From the NCBI GenBank assembly GCA_015039315.1, contig WIDE01000005.1:462833-526832 (forward strand): DNA of 64,000 bases, in the 5' to 3' direction. The notes under the pieces were generated by a model that was not told the origin of the DNA, did no database searches, and saw nothing but the letters and a program-made list of their open reading frames with translations. The stretch's first letter is position 1; every line of letters starts with the position of its first letter. Both the position numbers and the translations under genes were made by a program. Origin of the DNA: Clavulina sp. PMI_390. Its lineage: Eukaryota; Basidiomycota; Agaricomycetes; Cantharellales; Hydnaceae. This document shows positions 12,317-23,606 of this stretch, piece after piece.

Positions 12317-13326
12317 CTACATAGCCTTGGAGATTGCGAATTCCTCACAGCCCCTCCGCCATACAATCAGTTCATGATCTCCTGGCTGTGATGGAAATGG
12401 CACTCCCGAGTAGACTATCTCCCATGCTGCACCACGAACAGCGGCCAGAAGATCTGAGACAAGTGCCTCTGAGAAAGGATATGGAGGCCCAGTAGTTTCG
12501 GACCCGGTCCCAATCGGGGAGACGCACACAATCAGAAGTCCATGGGGGCGGACTACCTCGTGCATTTTTGTCGCCCACTGAGGACGCAACACTGGAGGTA
12601 ATGCGCAAAAGAACCTTGGGGAGGAGGTACATTGAGTGCAATAAAAATGGACCAATGACCAGGAACCCACATGTAGTCATAAACGACGGAGAAGCCATAA
12701 TCGAACGTGAAGGTAAAGAAATTTTGGCATTCAAACGACAGCCGCTGGAACATTTCAGATAATACAATCGGGGAAGATTTACTATCAAAAAGCCTAGAAA
12801 GACTCAGCAGAGGAATTTGACCAAAATGGAGAGAGATTCACTCTTTTGCTAATTTGATAGCTGTGGCGGAAATATCAACGCCAACAGCGCGGAACCCTGC
12901 TGCTGCGAATGCAAATGCATCATATCCCTGTTAATAGCACGTGAGAGAAAAATAACAGATTGGCAAAGAGACGCTGTAATTTACTCGGCCGCATCCCGGA
13001 ATCAAGGCGACATGGGTGGAGCGTGGCATCTCTGGAAGATCATTAGCCAAGCAGGGTTCTAGCCAGTTATGGAGATCCCCAGATTTGAGCAGGCGGCTGA
13101 GTGCCGGGTCAGAGCGGCCGTGGTCAAAGGAAACGGCATTTTCCAGCCTTCATTGTGATCAACTGAGAACCTGGTAAAAGAGGGTGGAGTGTCAAGAGCT
13201 GTACCAGATATATTCCCAAGCATCGCAACTCGATGGATCGTTAGCTTGCAGTGCAGCACTTATGAACTTGAGGCGATCTGTTTTGGATAGGGTATCGCCA
13301 AAAGCGTCGTAGAACTCGTCAAGCAT
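12317..13326 (-). CDS. TPMT-family SAM-dependent methyltransferase
   Basis: Exons read from splice sites give: the ATG at 13326 (MLDEFYDAFGDTLSKTDRLK); after a GTACAG donor, LENAVSFDHGRSDPAL; then HVALIPGCGR joined to GYDAFAFAAAGFRAVGVDIS; then FTFDYGFSVVYDY joined to FFCALPPVLRPQWATKM; and a tail with GPPYPFSEALVSDLL, stop 12317. PGCGRGYD is the SAM-binding motif I of the thiopurine/thiol methyltransferase family, and YDY-x-FFCALPP-x-LRPxW is its characteristic second block. The protein is about 250-280 residues, normal for the family. Fungal members methylate thiols or halide-like ions; the substrate here cannot be predicted. It lies 199 bp beyond the stop of the oligopeptidase gene on the same strand. 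Confidence 0.8.
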
Positions 13327-13524
13327 TGACCCCTATAGTAGGAGATGGTGGGCAGTCTGTAGATATTAGAACGTCGATTTTCCACTGTTGCGATGAAGTT
13401 TATGAGCCTCACGAAGAGACGCCAAATAGTGTCATATTAGAGAGTCCCCAACAGCTATGATAAGGGATGCCGAGCAATAGAAGCGCTCGATGGCGTCTTT
13501 TTTGCCGCCGGCACTCGATCAAGA

Positions 13525-16500
13525 TCAAGATCTATGCACAGCAAGGCTGAGCTCCATCGATTGAGCCAGGAAGCTGAGCAAAACGAAATCATCCTCTATC
13601 CTGAAGCCCATTCATTAGTACATCGGAAATGAACAGCATAGATTAACATACTCAAGAGTTTTTGGTCGCCCGTTCGGGTCATGAGCTTCCCCTGTGATGG
13701 TTTTGAGTAGCACCATTCCCGATTCTGGAGAAGCACCGTACTGCATGGTAGCGAGCATCTTATACGTGTGCATTTTGTTGATGCGGATATCACCTTCGAT
13801 GGAGTCAGCTTGTGGTGGTGTTTTGAGCCGCAATATGTAGGTACTTACTTCCTCCAGCGACAATCAGCGTGGCAGGAAGGGTGATATGAGGCGGGAAGTT
13901 GTAGAGCGATGAAAACGGATACAACCAGTCGAAACCTTGGGTGTCGCTTGGGTCGCCCAGTGCATCCATCCAATACACTCCGGGGTCAAAAAGGGGAAAC
14001 TAAACTCGCAATGAGCTTTCAAAAGGATGCGCGATATCGAAGGAGGCGTACCCGAAGCTGGTCATGGGGACCTTTGTACGCGATAGCTGCTCGAAACGTT
14101 CGACTCTCAGTCCAGAGGACACAGCGTGTGATAAGTTCAGCACCAGCGCTCCAGCCGTAAATGCTTGTTTTATCGGGGGAAACCCACTGATTTTTGATCA
14201 GATAGTTACTGGGATAAAGAGATAAGACACATTTCCGGGAACGAATTTTTTTTTTTAAAAAAAAGGACTGACGTTGCAGCGATGAAGTCTTTAGCAGTGT
14301 TGTTGATGCTCTCAGCTCGCCCAGAATTTGCCCAGTCCAACCCGAATTCCGAGCCTCCTCGAATATTCGGGAAAGCAACAACACCATTATAGTACAAAGC
14401 AAAAGTAACCCATATAGGCGAAAATTGGGGGAGGAGGGAGACTTCATTTCCGCCATAACCTAGGCACAGAGCTTTTTGTCAACTGGGTTAATCAGTCTGA
14501 GAATCTACGCTACTAACCGTATTGGAGCAATGGAGCGGTCCCGTCCAGTTGGGTATCCTTGTGCTTGAGGATGTACATCGGTATCTTGACATCATCCTCA
14601 CTGGGGTACCACACCTTTTGTATCGTTATATCATGCAGAGTACTTTATGACAAGACCCTGCACTCACTTGGCTCACTACCAATCCGGACATTGGCAACGG
14701 ATATATGGTTTCCCTCCAAACTGACCAGGTGATGACGCCATCAGGGTGCTTTTGCCATAACTTGACCACCGGAGGTGTATCGTATCCGTCAAATGTCGCG
14801 AAGAAGCCATGCAGGGTTTTTGACACCGATATTGAGCCTTGAAAGCCATCATCAAGGCGTTGGGTATCTCCGTTTTTGTGCACAACGAATAGCTCGAAGT
14901 GAACCTAGGGCTCCGGGCTTTAGCAAAGTGAGAACAAATGGAGTAGTGGCACACACATTATTCAGGTAAAGAGCGACGGAGTACTCGTTGTCAATGACTT
15001 TGTATGATTGCAAGAATCGGTCTTTGGCATCCTTGGGAAGGAGTACCTTGGAAAAGGTCTGATTGCCGTGGTTGTTGTAGAGCCATGTTGCAAGATATAG
15101 GCGGTCAGAATTGACGGAGGTGAGAAAGGTGAACGTGCCTCCGTCATTATCAAAGCTGGATGGAGCGATGAGGTCCAACCCTGTAAAATTGATGGGATGC
15201 AGTGAAATGACTCACTAGGATAACTGCCCATTATAATTCTGGTTGAGCTTGACCCACTCAAATTTGTGATCGCCGTCCCATGGAGCCACCCAAAGGGCAT
15301 TGTTCTAGCGACAGTGGTTAATTATTACCTATTCAACGATCTTGAGCAAACCTACCTCAGTTGTGTCTCTGGACAACTTGAGAATCATGTATTGCCCATC
15401 ATTTGATGGAAAGAGATAATTTATCGTTGCTCGATCGCCCTGAGCAACGAGAACATCAGAATGACCTTGGGTGTGATGTAAAATAGGTGATAAGATGCTG
15501 GGGCCTGCTAGTATTGTGGAGCGAAGGGGGCTACATACCATCGGTACCCAGTCGATGGTAATATGTTTGACCAGGCAGTACATCCTCGACACCAGCGTGA
15601 GGGCTCTCGCGCTTCAAAACCAGCTGTCGAGTAGATTAACATGAGGGGGAAAAAATCAATCCAGTGAAAGACCAACTGGAAGAAGCCAATAAAGGCCCGC
15701 AGAATCGCTGCTCCACCACGAGTACCCGAACCATACTTCAGGCAACGACTCTATGAGAGCTGCCTCTAGCTCAGACGCGGTGCGAATTGGAACGGTATGG
15801 CAGATGAGAACCTGATTTCTATCAGCATTCTGTCAATGAATTGTCAACACATTACGGAGGGGTGCATGGATTCAGTGTATACCAACCGATACCGTAACTG
15901 CATACGCGACGAAACTCCCGTTGGGAGAGAAGGAGAAAGAGTTCAACGAGGTGAGACCGGAAGGATCAACCGCTATAGGCTGTTGTTATTGTAATGCGTC
16001 AGAATGGGCCGTTTTGTGATATATACACACTAACATCAAACCAGATTTGTGACTGTTCTTCAAGGTCATCTACTCCGCGAGGAAGGGAGGAATTCATGGA
16101 CCGATAGAGAGCGGCCTGCTGCTGCGTAGCGGACCGTGCAGTCCAGTACCAGCGGTTTCCCAAGCCCAAGGAAGGGGTGCTGAACTGCATTCGACCCCGT
16201 CAGTAACGGGGCCAAATAGAGTCTTGAGGTACTTACGGTTTTGTAACTATGGTTCTCTTCGATGATATGGTGCAAGTTTCCTTTTTCGCGATACTCGGAC
16301 GTGTATTTCGTGGTCAAATCCCCTTGCTCTACACGGGATGAATAACAGAGAGTGACGGGACATAGAAGGAAAATCTTTACCAGCGACCCAATGCTCAAGT
16401 TTATCCGAATCTGCCTCCATCCATTGATAAGGGAGCGACACATTCACAATACCTGCCTTCGCGCTCCTGTACAGGTTATAGGCGGGGATACGTTGTGCAG

Positions 16501-16678
16501 GAGGATACTGGAAGCGTGTGGGAATCCAGATCAAAGGGACATTATGATAAATGCTAGAAATCCATTGGAAAGGGGACGAGTGTGGACCGAAAGTGATGGT
16601 ACATGCTGATATGACGAGAGCGACACTAAGGAAGTGAGCGTCAATCATCCCCAACTTGACTGAACCGTGGGACACCAC
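13525..16678 (-). CDS. Prolyl oligopeptidase (S9A family)
   Basis: The N-terminal part carries YPPAQRIPAYNLYRSAKAG and LPYQWMEADSDKLEHW, the S9A entry region, followed by propeller exons (LGNRWYWTARSATQQQAAL; LAPSSFDNDGGTFTFLTSV). The C-terminal hydrolase domain shows VVAFPNIRGGSEFGLDWANS, then IYGWSAGAELITR with the nucleophile Ser in G-W-S-A-G-A, a candidate acidic residue in GGSDIRINKMHTY rebuilt across an intron, and a candidate His in TGEAHDPNGRP. The end was placed by splicing GA|GTATGT to CAG|GATAGAGG, giving a tail that stops at 13525. The family cleaves after proline in short peptides. The nucleophile context differs from the usual GGSNGG. The start is uncertain: 16678 is a non-ATG limit, and the first exon may lie as far up as about 16810. 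Poly-T/poly-A runs near 14250-14271 lie in or next to an intron. Confidence 0.8.
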
Positions 16679-17211
16679 GAGGGTCGTTCTACCTCAGTGA
16701 GACCGGAAGATGAGCGGGACCTACATTATGTATACCATTGTGGATTTGGGACTGCGTTTCTTAGGGGTTTGGACAGTTGTCGTTTTGAGAGTCCTCATGG
16801 TGCCCGCTTGGAGACCACGATGCCCGCTACGAGGGCTAGTGACAGCAACTTAAGGAGTTTCTGAGCGTAATACTCCTACAGAGAAGAGCCCAGCTGACTA
16901 TAGACGGAAGAACTGGTCCAGAGAAAGGATTGAGCTGCAAATTGTGGTTGGTATTCATTGGGTAAGTGTCAACACGTCCAATGACGGTTCGAACTTGTTC
17001 ACGTCGAGCAAATCTCCGCCTTGTCCGAGAGTTTTTCTACCCAATCCTTTCTTTGAGGATGATCGACCATTTTCAAATATTTGTTTACTACATTCACAAG
17101 GTTGGCAGGTATTGGCTACGAAAATTTCTGCAAAAATAACTGATTTTTTTTTTCTGTTGATGGGTTGAGCAGGACGGAGGCACGAGAAGGCCGAAGAAAT
17201 GCACGAGTAAA
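16679..17211. other. Intergenic region, possibly with the first exon of the oligopeptidase
   Basis: On the minus strand near 16806 an ATG opens MRTLKTTTVQTPKKRS, and just upstream a hydrophobic frame without ATG (LLKLLSLALVAGIVVS) resembles a signal peptide. Neither can be joined confidently to the oligopeptidase. Nothing else coding is visible. Confidence 0.4.
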
Positions 17212-19315
17212 TTAATCCACGAAGGTGTCCTGGGTCACAAACGCCCTGATTTGCTCAGCAGAGGGAAGGCCCTGTGAGCGTCGCAAGGCGCTGTCGGCTT
17301 CATCCAGCATCTAGTCGTAGATAGTCAATATCACTAGATCGTGAAATCCGCAAACTGCAAACGGTTACCTCAAACGCCAGGATTGAGTCCTCAGCAAGCG
17401 CTTGGGAGGCGCTCATACTGCATCCGGAAGAGCCTCGGCGACGTGGGCGTGGGGGCTGCCCATTTGGAGGGATGGCCGGAGGTAGGATGGGATAGCCGTT
17501 CTTTACCACGTCACTAATGCCAGCAGCCTCCAAAGTTTCCTACAGAGAGATGAGAGTCAAACCAAGGCGGTACAAACGAGATAATTTGTGTAGCAATCAA
17601 AGGTACTACTCACACGCCATGCTGCTCTCTCGGCTTTGAATGCCTCTATGGAATACCGTTAGATGTAAGAGGAATGGCTACAGAATTGAGCTCCCAATCC
17701 ACTTACCAGTTGTAGGAGCCAGCTGATCCACGGAGCGATGATCGAGGAACACGCCGACGAGATCACGCGTTTGTCGTCTTTGTAACAGCGATTACATTCT
17801 CAGTTGTAAAGCAACGCCATGGTATTGGAAGGTACTCACTTGTATTCTTGACCTTGCAATTGGTGGGTGTGCCACACCAAGTCGACGCCATAGGTTGGAT
17901 AGACTTTAGGGAGATGGGGGAATAGGACGAGCTTGATGAACAATCGGTAGGCGCGCAAAGCGTCTTGTAACAGTTTGGTATCGCTGCCACCTAAGACAGC
18001 TGGCGTGTACATGGCTCGTTCATATGAGACAAATGCAAACTCGCATTGGAGCAGAGCCTACCAATTTGGCACGTGTCAGCGAAATGCCTGGGTGCTAGCG
18101 ATATGCAATCATACCTTGTAAACAAGGTCTGTCGAAAAGCGAGAGTGTTGACCATAGGGACGGAGAAGATTTGGTATGCTATAGCAAGCTGAGTGAGTCG
18201 ATGCACACAGATTAAGTCATAACCAGACCTACTTAGCCTTCACAATCTTAGAGAGGGGATCATTGGCAAGTCGCCGCGCCACTTCCTCCATGCTCCACCC
18301 AAGTCGCTCGCCCAAGTTGTCCTTGGGGTCACCTAGAGTTTTGATGACCTCGACAGCGATGGCAGCTGCCGTCTGCAGTTCAACCTCACCAACGCTGCTG
18401 ACGGCCGTTCCCCTATTGGAAGAGATTAGCGTTCGAATGTGTGACACTAGACCACAGCTTACGCGATGAAATGCTCCTGCAACTCCTGGACTGCTATCAA
18501 GTCGTCGACGAACTTCTTCGTACAGAGGGAGGCTTGATTGATGGGGAACTGGCAGCCGGAACAGTCTTGACGAAAACCACGCTCTGCATACCCAGTGCCA
18601 GTGTTGGCGGGCGTGTCAGATTCCGTCCAAGGAACCAAGAGCGAGGTGTTGCATCGAGGACAGGAGATCGTGGGCGAATTTTGGTGCTGATTGACATTGA
18701 AAGGTAGCTTCGTTGCGGACTCCCAGTGAAGAATTTGGTCCTTTGATGGTACAAACTCCCCTTTATCATCCACCATTTCTTCCTTTTCGTAGGAATACGT
18801 TAGATGACCCGGAGCTCCCAAGATAAGTGAATGAAAGAACGGACTAGATGTTCCAAGGGGAAGTGTGGTAGGCCTGCAAGTGCTGGCAGACGGAAAGAAG
18901 CATCCTCATCGTAGACGAATGGTGAAAGGAGATAACCATGCCATATCATCAACACGTCGAGAGGAGGTACCTCGGCTGGAATCAAGGGTGCAGCTGGACG
19001 TGTCGCAACAACGCAATCAATCCACGTCTCGAATCGTACGAGACCCTTCGTTAGTAGGAGACGGACAGGAGCAGACGGAGATTTGAAGCCAGTATTGGGC
19101 TCCTTCTCAACCAGAGAAGAGCTGAGAGGCAGCACAAGACTGTGAACAGCCCGATAAAATTTAAGATGTTGAATGAGTTTGGCAGCGTTGAAAACAGCAG
19201 AATATTCCGTGAATTTTGGGCCGAACTGTTGCAAGAGCAACTTCTGCTCGCTTGGGACTGCAAGGCTGGCGGCGGCATTCGGGGAACCAGGGTCGCTGCG
19301 TGGGCTGAACAACAT
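17212..19315 (-). CDS. Glycine-rich-domain/DUF1399-like protein, copy 1
   Basis: The ATG at 19315 starts MLFSPRSDPGSPNAA. An N-terminal helical region contains FYRAVHSLVLPLSSSLVEKE and EVPPLDVLMIWHGYLLSPF, echoing the PPLDV-x-W-H-x-Y/H pattern of glycine-rich-domain (GRDP/DUF1399) proteins. A CPRC...CSGC pair with VPWTESDTP near 18570-18680 suggests a zinc knuckle. A later exon holds YPTYGVDLVWHTHQLQG-like sequence near 17830-17900, the second WHxHQ block. The last exon runs MLDEADSALRRSQGLPSAEQ to a stop at 17212. No function is established for the fungal members. The glycine/cysteine-rich tail typical of the family is reduced to PPRPRRRGSSGCSMSASQAL. It is transcribed away from the MLKL-like gene at 20288, and the same arrangement recurs at 23607-29230. 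Confidence 0.68.
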
Positions 19316-20287
19316 GATTGAGAAGGAGAGTCAAAGACTATTGGTAGCCAAAGACGGGGTTGGTTTTGATGTTGTCTAGAGGAAGAACTATCTTGCGTTT
19401 CGATCAATCTTTCCAACGAGTAGACGCTCGCTTCTGCTCTACTTGTGAGCGGGTATTCATCTGAGGATCGACGAGCTGCGGAAAAGGAGGATTTGTGGGG
19501 TCATAGAGCGAACCAGACCCTCGGACCCATCTTGGGGCCTCATTCAGAATGAAAATCATGAGCATTGCGAGTGTAGCTCCCGTGAGTGCTGGGCAGGGCG
19601 ACGAGATTATCTATGATAACTCGGCGTGGTTATCATGAGGGTGTTACCATCGCACACAAACAAGGACATCACTATTTGTATAGCTTTCAGCGCGACTCCA
19701 GCTTACGAGCTATGCTTCAGACATGGCTCCAAAATTGTAATCGAACGCGAGCAACTTGAACACTGACCAAACATTGGTCAACTGCCGCCAGTGCGGAAAT
19801 CCTTGTTTTCGCTCAATGATCCTCCAGTTGCGCCCCCAAAACTCCACTGTATCACACAATTCATTATCTCTTGACAGCCTCTGCTTGCCGAGTGCCGTTG
19901 CTCGTGACTGTTTCTATAGGTGGAAAGCGGACCGACCAAAGAAGAGGATCTTGTATATTCAAGGAGTCGTATTTTTGGGAAAGAGCCGTTTCCTTTTCGA
20001 TAGCCCTCCGTGGTTATGGCAGAAGCTACTCTTGTCCCACATGCTTCTATAATGCGTTATGAGAATAACCTATGCCACCCCACCATTGCATTTCCAGCCT
20101 GAGCATCCCTTATGCTCCAGGGGGCTTCCGTATTGGTGTATTGCCGCCGACCTTGCCAGGCAAAAACACAGCATGAAATCATAGGCCTTGGCTTGAAAGA
20201 TAACCCCCCTTTATCACGACAGCATCTCTGGCCACGTCAGCTCAGCACTCGTGTTAGTTCTGTTCGATCGTATGCCCTTGTCTATCA
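19316..20287. promoter_or_regulatory. Shared upstream region of divergent pair 1
   Basis: Some 970 bp lie between the starts of the GRDP-like (minus) and MLKL-like (plus) genes. No trustworthy gene is visible; 19756-20052 (+) is open but has no motif. The equivalent interval of the second pair is 25757-26610. Regulatory function is inferred from the repeated head-to-head layout only. Confidence 0.45.
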
Positions 20288-23022
20288 ATGCTCTTCATGT
20301 CTCCAGCGACCAGAAGAAAACGCCAGGCGGTCCCAAAGTCTGAGAACACCCTACTTCTAGCGTCGATTGTGTCAAGAGGAGTCAATGCTGTTCCGGTACC
20401 AGCTGGTCCCATCCTGCCCCTTGCGGGCTTAGCCTTACGGATTGTGGAGGTGTCAGAGGTTCGTAGGATCTTAGGATCGTAGGAGCGTGTTTGCCAAAGA
20501 CTGTTTGGCATACACAGCAGTATATTAACCTCCTTAATTTGCTACTTAGGGTGTCAAAGCTGCCCGGACTACCTGCAGGTCTCTTGCTATGAAGTGTTCA
20601 CGCCTAGCGGCGGGGATCATTCGAGAGACTCAAGATGGTCTCCCTATTTCCGAAAGAATGTTGGTACGGATAGCAGGCGCAATTCAGTAAGTTGATCATA
20701 GGTATCTAGATCTCATTTGAGCGAATATCACTGATTCAATCCTCAAGGATACTGGAGGACGTTGTAAATGCTATGAATCGGCTGGTTTCTCGGAAGATTT
20801 CTTGGGTTGATCGACTGTGGAGACTTAAGGAAATCGAAATGGAGATCAAACACCACGAACTGGCTGTAGACGAGGCAATAGCAGTGTTCTTGGTCAGTCT
20901 TCCTGAGGCACCCCTGCCAAAGATGGCAATGGTTGAACTGATTTTCCGTAGACAGGAGCTGTTCTAGACATTCACAAGGAAACCAACGTCCTTATTGCTG
21001 CGGCACTAGCAGTCCCACGTAACGGGGAGCCTGAAGTACGCCAGAATTAATCTTCGTTATCCCTCCAAACGGTTCACAGTTTTTTCTCGTAGATAGAGGA
21101 GATTCGCCGAGCAGATATAGCATTCGAGGAGCAAATCGCTTCCACTCCCACGGCGGCCCTCCACCGAGGCACGCTTCAACGTAACGGCCTTCGGGTTGTT
21201 GTCAAAGAATACTACCCGAATGCTCAGCAACTATTCTTGAGAGACTTGCGTCGGTTGAACCAAATGATGTATGTTAACTCGCTCTTCTAGCAGAGACTGA
21301 TAGCAAACCTTCATAACCAATGGATAGGCACCCTAACTTACCAATGGTGGTCGGGAGATCTGTACCAAGCGAAAGGCTTCCATACTTCGTCGTCACACAC
21401 CGTAAGACTAGTGCAGTCGCATCCTTTCCGTTCTGTTCCATGTTAACCACAGTGTTATTTCTAGGATCTGATGCGAATCTCAAGGCTTTTTTGAGAGATT
21501 TACTTCAAAAGCCTCCCACTGAGAGCTTTCTAGCTTGTGTGAGCCTCATCCGTGACGTCTTCGTACGTGTTTCTCACCTCGACTAACTCAGCAAGCTTTG
21601 ACAGTAAGAACATCGCCTCCTCATAGACCGCAATACAGTTTCTGATCCAAACTTCTGGATTGACGCAAGTTGAGATTGAAGCTTGCACCAACGTGCGTGT
21701 CTTGTACATGGAACGGAATATTCATTCACCCTCAACTTACACGGGACTCTAGGTTACTACGTTCAAGATAACAAATGGTACATATGATCGGAAAGTCATC
21801 ATCGGGAATGAATTGGTCTCTCGCACGTCATCACCTGATGATGTGAATGAGACAGGGGACATCATGGAGTGGGTAAAGAATAAAGCCTGGGTCATAGTGA
21901 TGGAAGTGAGCTTTCGTATTCTTTGTTCAGACATGCTTCCAGTACTCCTCAAACTGAAGTACAATGCGGCAGGTCCTGTATGACACTCTGGACGCGATCC
22001 AATGGGATGATTGGGACAGTGAGCCCTACTTGATCCATCACCTTTCCTTCCGTCGCTGAGCCCTCATTGTGGCAGGCATTCGTACTCGCTTCCCACACCT
22101 GCGGCCTCTTCTAACACTGGTGACATTCCAGTGTCCATCGTTCGAAGTAATGGTTGATCGCTTGCAGACCCTCGCTGGCCAGCTGAAATTGAAACATCAA
22201 GACGACGAGCTTACGTACCCAGCAATTCGAGAAAGCTTGCTTGAACTCCCTGGAATCAATCCCGCTTACATATACAAACCAGATATTCCGCTCAAGGTCG
22301 AGCTTGGGGATGTTGGCTATCTGCGTGGTTCGGAGTTCATCAGGCTCGGTACTATCCGTGACAGCATAGCGGCGCACCACCTCACCTCAATGCCAGAGTA
22401 CACCACCGCTTCTAGTGACATTAGTAGTGTCGAACTTCTCGACGGACAGATTAGGTGAGAGATTTTGTTATTCCATTTTGACATCTCTTCAATCCATCGC
22501 CACCTCCAACCTAGGCATGAAGTGGAAAGCGCCCATTATGTGGAGATAGCAAGATGGAAACGATCTGAAGCTATTAGCGATTCAAGAGTCTACTGGCCTG
22601 CCTTCGCCAAGAAAACTACAGAAATACTAGCCGAGATGGACGAGAGGAACCAGCCCATGGCTCAAGTATCACGGACTGATCTCATACTAGGTATCTTGCC
22701 CTGGCTCGACTGATGTTGCATTCAACTGACCGAATCACCATTAGTAACTTGTGTAGCGGAAGACTATCGCCTTGGGATCTACCGCTATCACGTTGATGAG
22801 GCCCCCACCGACCCTCCCCCAAACCTGGTTTTCATAGAGTTCACCAGTCCGGATGATCCTCGGGCCGTTGAATGGTACCCTGATGGCATGACCCTCCCTG
22901 ATTCTCGCGTTTTCACCAGGGAAGAACAGTAAGCACACATGTAGCTTATTTAGGCCCCATACTGATGATAACACAGCCTGCCCCAGTATATCTCATTCTT
23001 TCAGATGGAAGATGGCGATTGA
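20288..23022 (+). CDS. MLKL-like helical bundle plus pseudokinase protein, copy 1
   Basis: About twelve short exons, rebuilt by comparison with copy 2. The N-terminal exons encode a four-helix-bundle-like segment: LLLASIVSRGVNAVPVPAGP, AARTTCRSLAMKCSRLAAGI, RMLVRIAGAIQ, VVNAMNRLVSRKISWVDRLW and EIEMEIKHHELAVDEAIAVF, matching the spacing of the MLKL N-terminal domain. Then IEEIRRADIAFEE leads into a kinase N-lobe: HRGTLQRNGLRVVVKEYY (a beta3-like Lys), FLRDLRRL (alphaC with Asp for Glu) and HPNLPMVVGRSV. The HRD equivalent reads TQVEIEACTN and the DFG site reads IIGNELV, so catalysis is unlikely. A third region of about 250 residues (GDVGYLRGSEFIRLG; AHYVEIARWKRSEA; DYRLGIYRYHVDE; PRAVEWYPDG) ends in YISFFQMEDGD at 23022. 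Membrane or cell-death activity is inferred from architecture. The start could also be the ATG at 20297. Confidence 0.66.
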
Positions 23023-23606
23023 CGAAGATCATTTGGATCCTCCTGATATCACTAGTCTTCACGTCGGGCTTCTGAGGGCTAACATACATACATGCAAGTT
23101 GCAGTCATGCGGCAAAGTGGTCGCCGGTCCTACTCGCAGGTTTGGTCTAGAGGTAGAAAATACAGCACAGAAAAAGCAAGAATATCATCACCACTGAATG
23201 GAAGCGTGCCTCAGTTGGATCGTTGGGTAACGACAGATTGGCGGTTTCCACCGAGCCCATTGTATACGCAAGGGCGCAGAGGATGGGGAGTCCGAAGCGT
23301 AAGGAGGCGAGAGCCGGAGTCGAAGCAGTATCATCCAGAAAATGAAGTAACTCATCGTCCACTGGTGATAGCGTATATCTGCTTTGATCACCCCGCTAAG
23401 GAAGCGCAATTGGGATAGATATATTTGGAAGTGTGAGGAACATGGTACTATTGTACAGCAGCGAAAAAAATCACAGAAGTATGCAAGCAAGCCCCCTGGG
23501 CTGCAGCATACCGAAACCAGAGCGGATACAAGGGCCAAGCGAATTTCCATAAACAAGCCACCGATCACCCAAGAAGGAAGGCTTACAAGTGGAATATAAG
23601 TCCTGA
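23023..23606. other. Convergent intergenic region
   Basis: Lies between the stop of MLKL-like copy 1 (+) and that of GRDP-like copy 2 (-). Open frames on both strands (23092-23418 +, 23188-23568 -) overlap one another, lack motifs and have no counterpart after the second unit. Treated as untranslated. Confidence 0.5.

Noticed and set aside
12317..16678. Prolyl oligopeptidase plus methyltransferase as a fungal RiPP (cyclic peptide) cluster
   Set aside because: No small precursor with a conserved leader and proline-flanked core was seen nearby, and the methyltransferase belongs to the TPMT family rather than a peptide N-methyltransferase fusion.
23092..23568. Extra genes between MLKL-like copy 1 and GRDP-like copy 2
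   Set aside because: The frames overlap on opposite strands, start partly from non-ATG codons and have no domain or paralogue.
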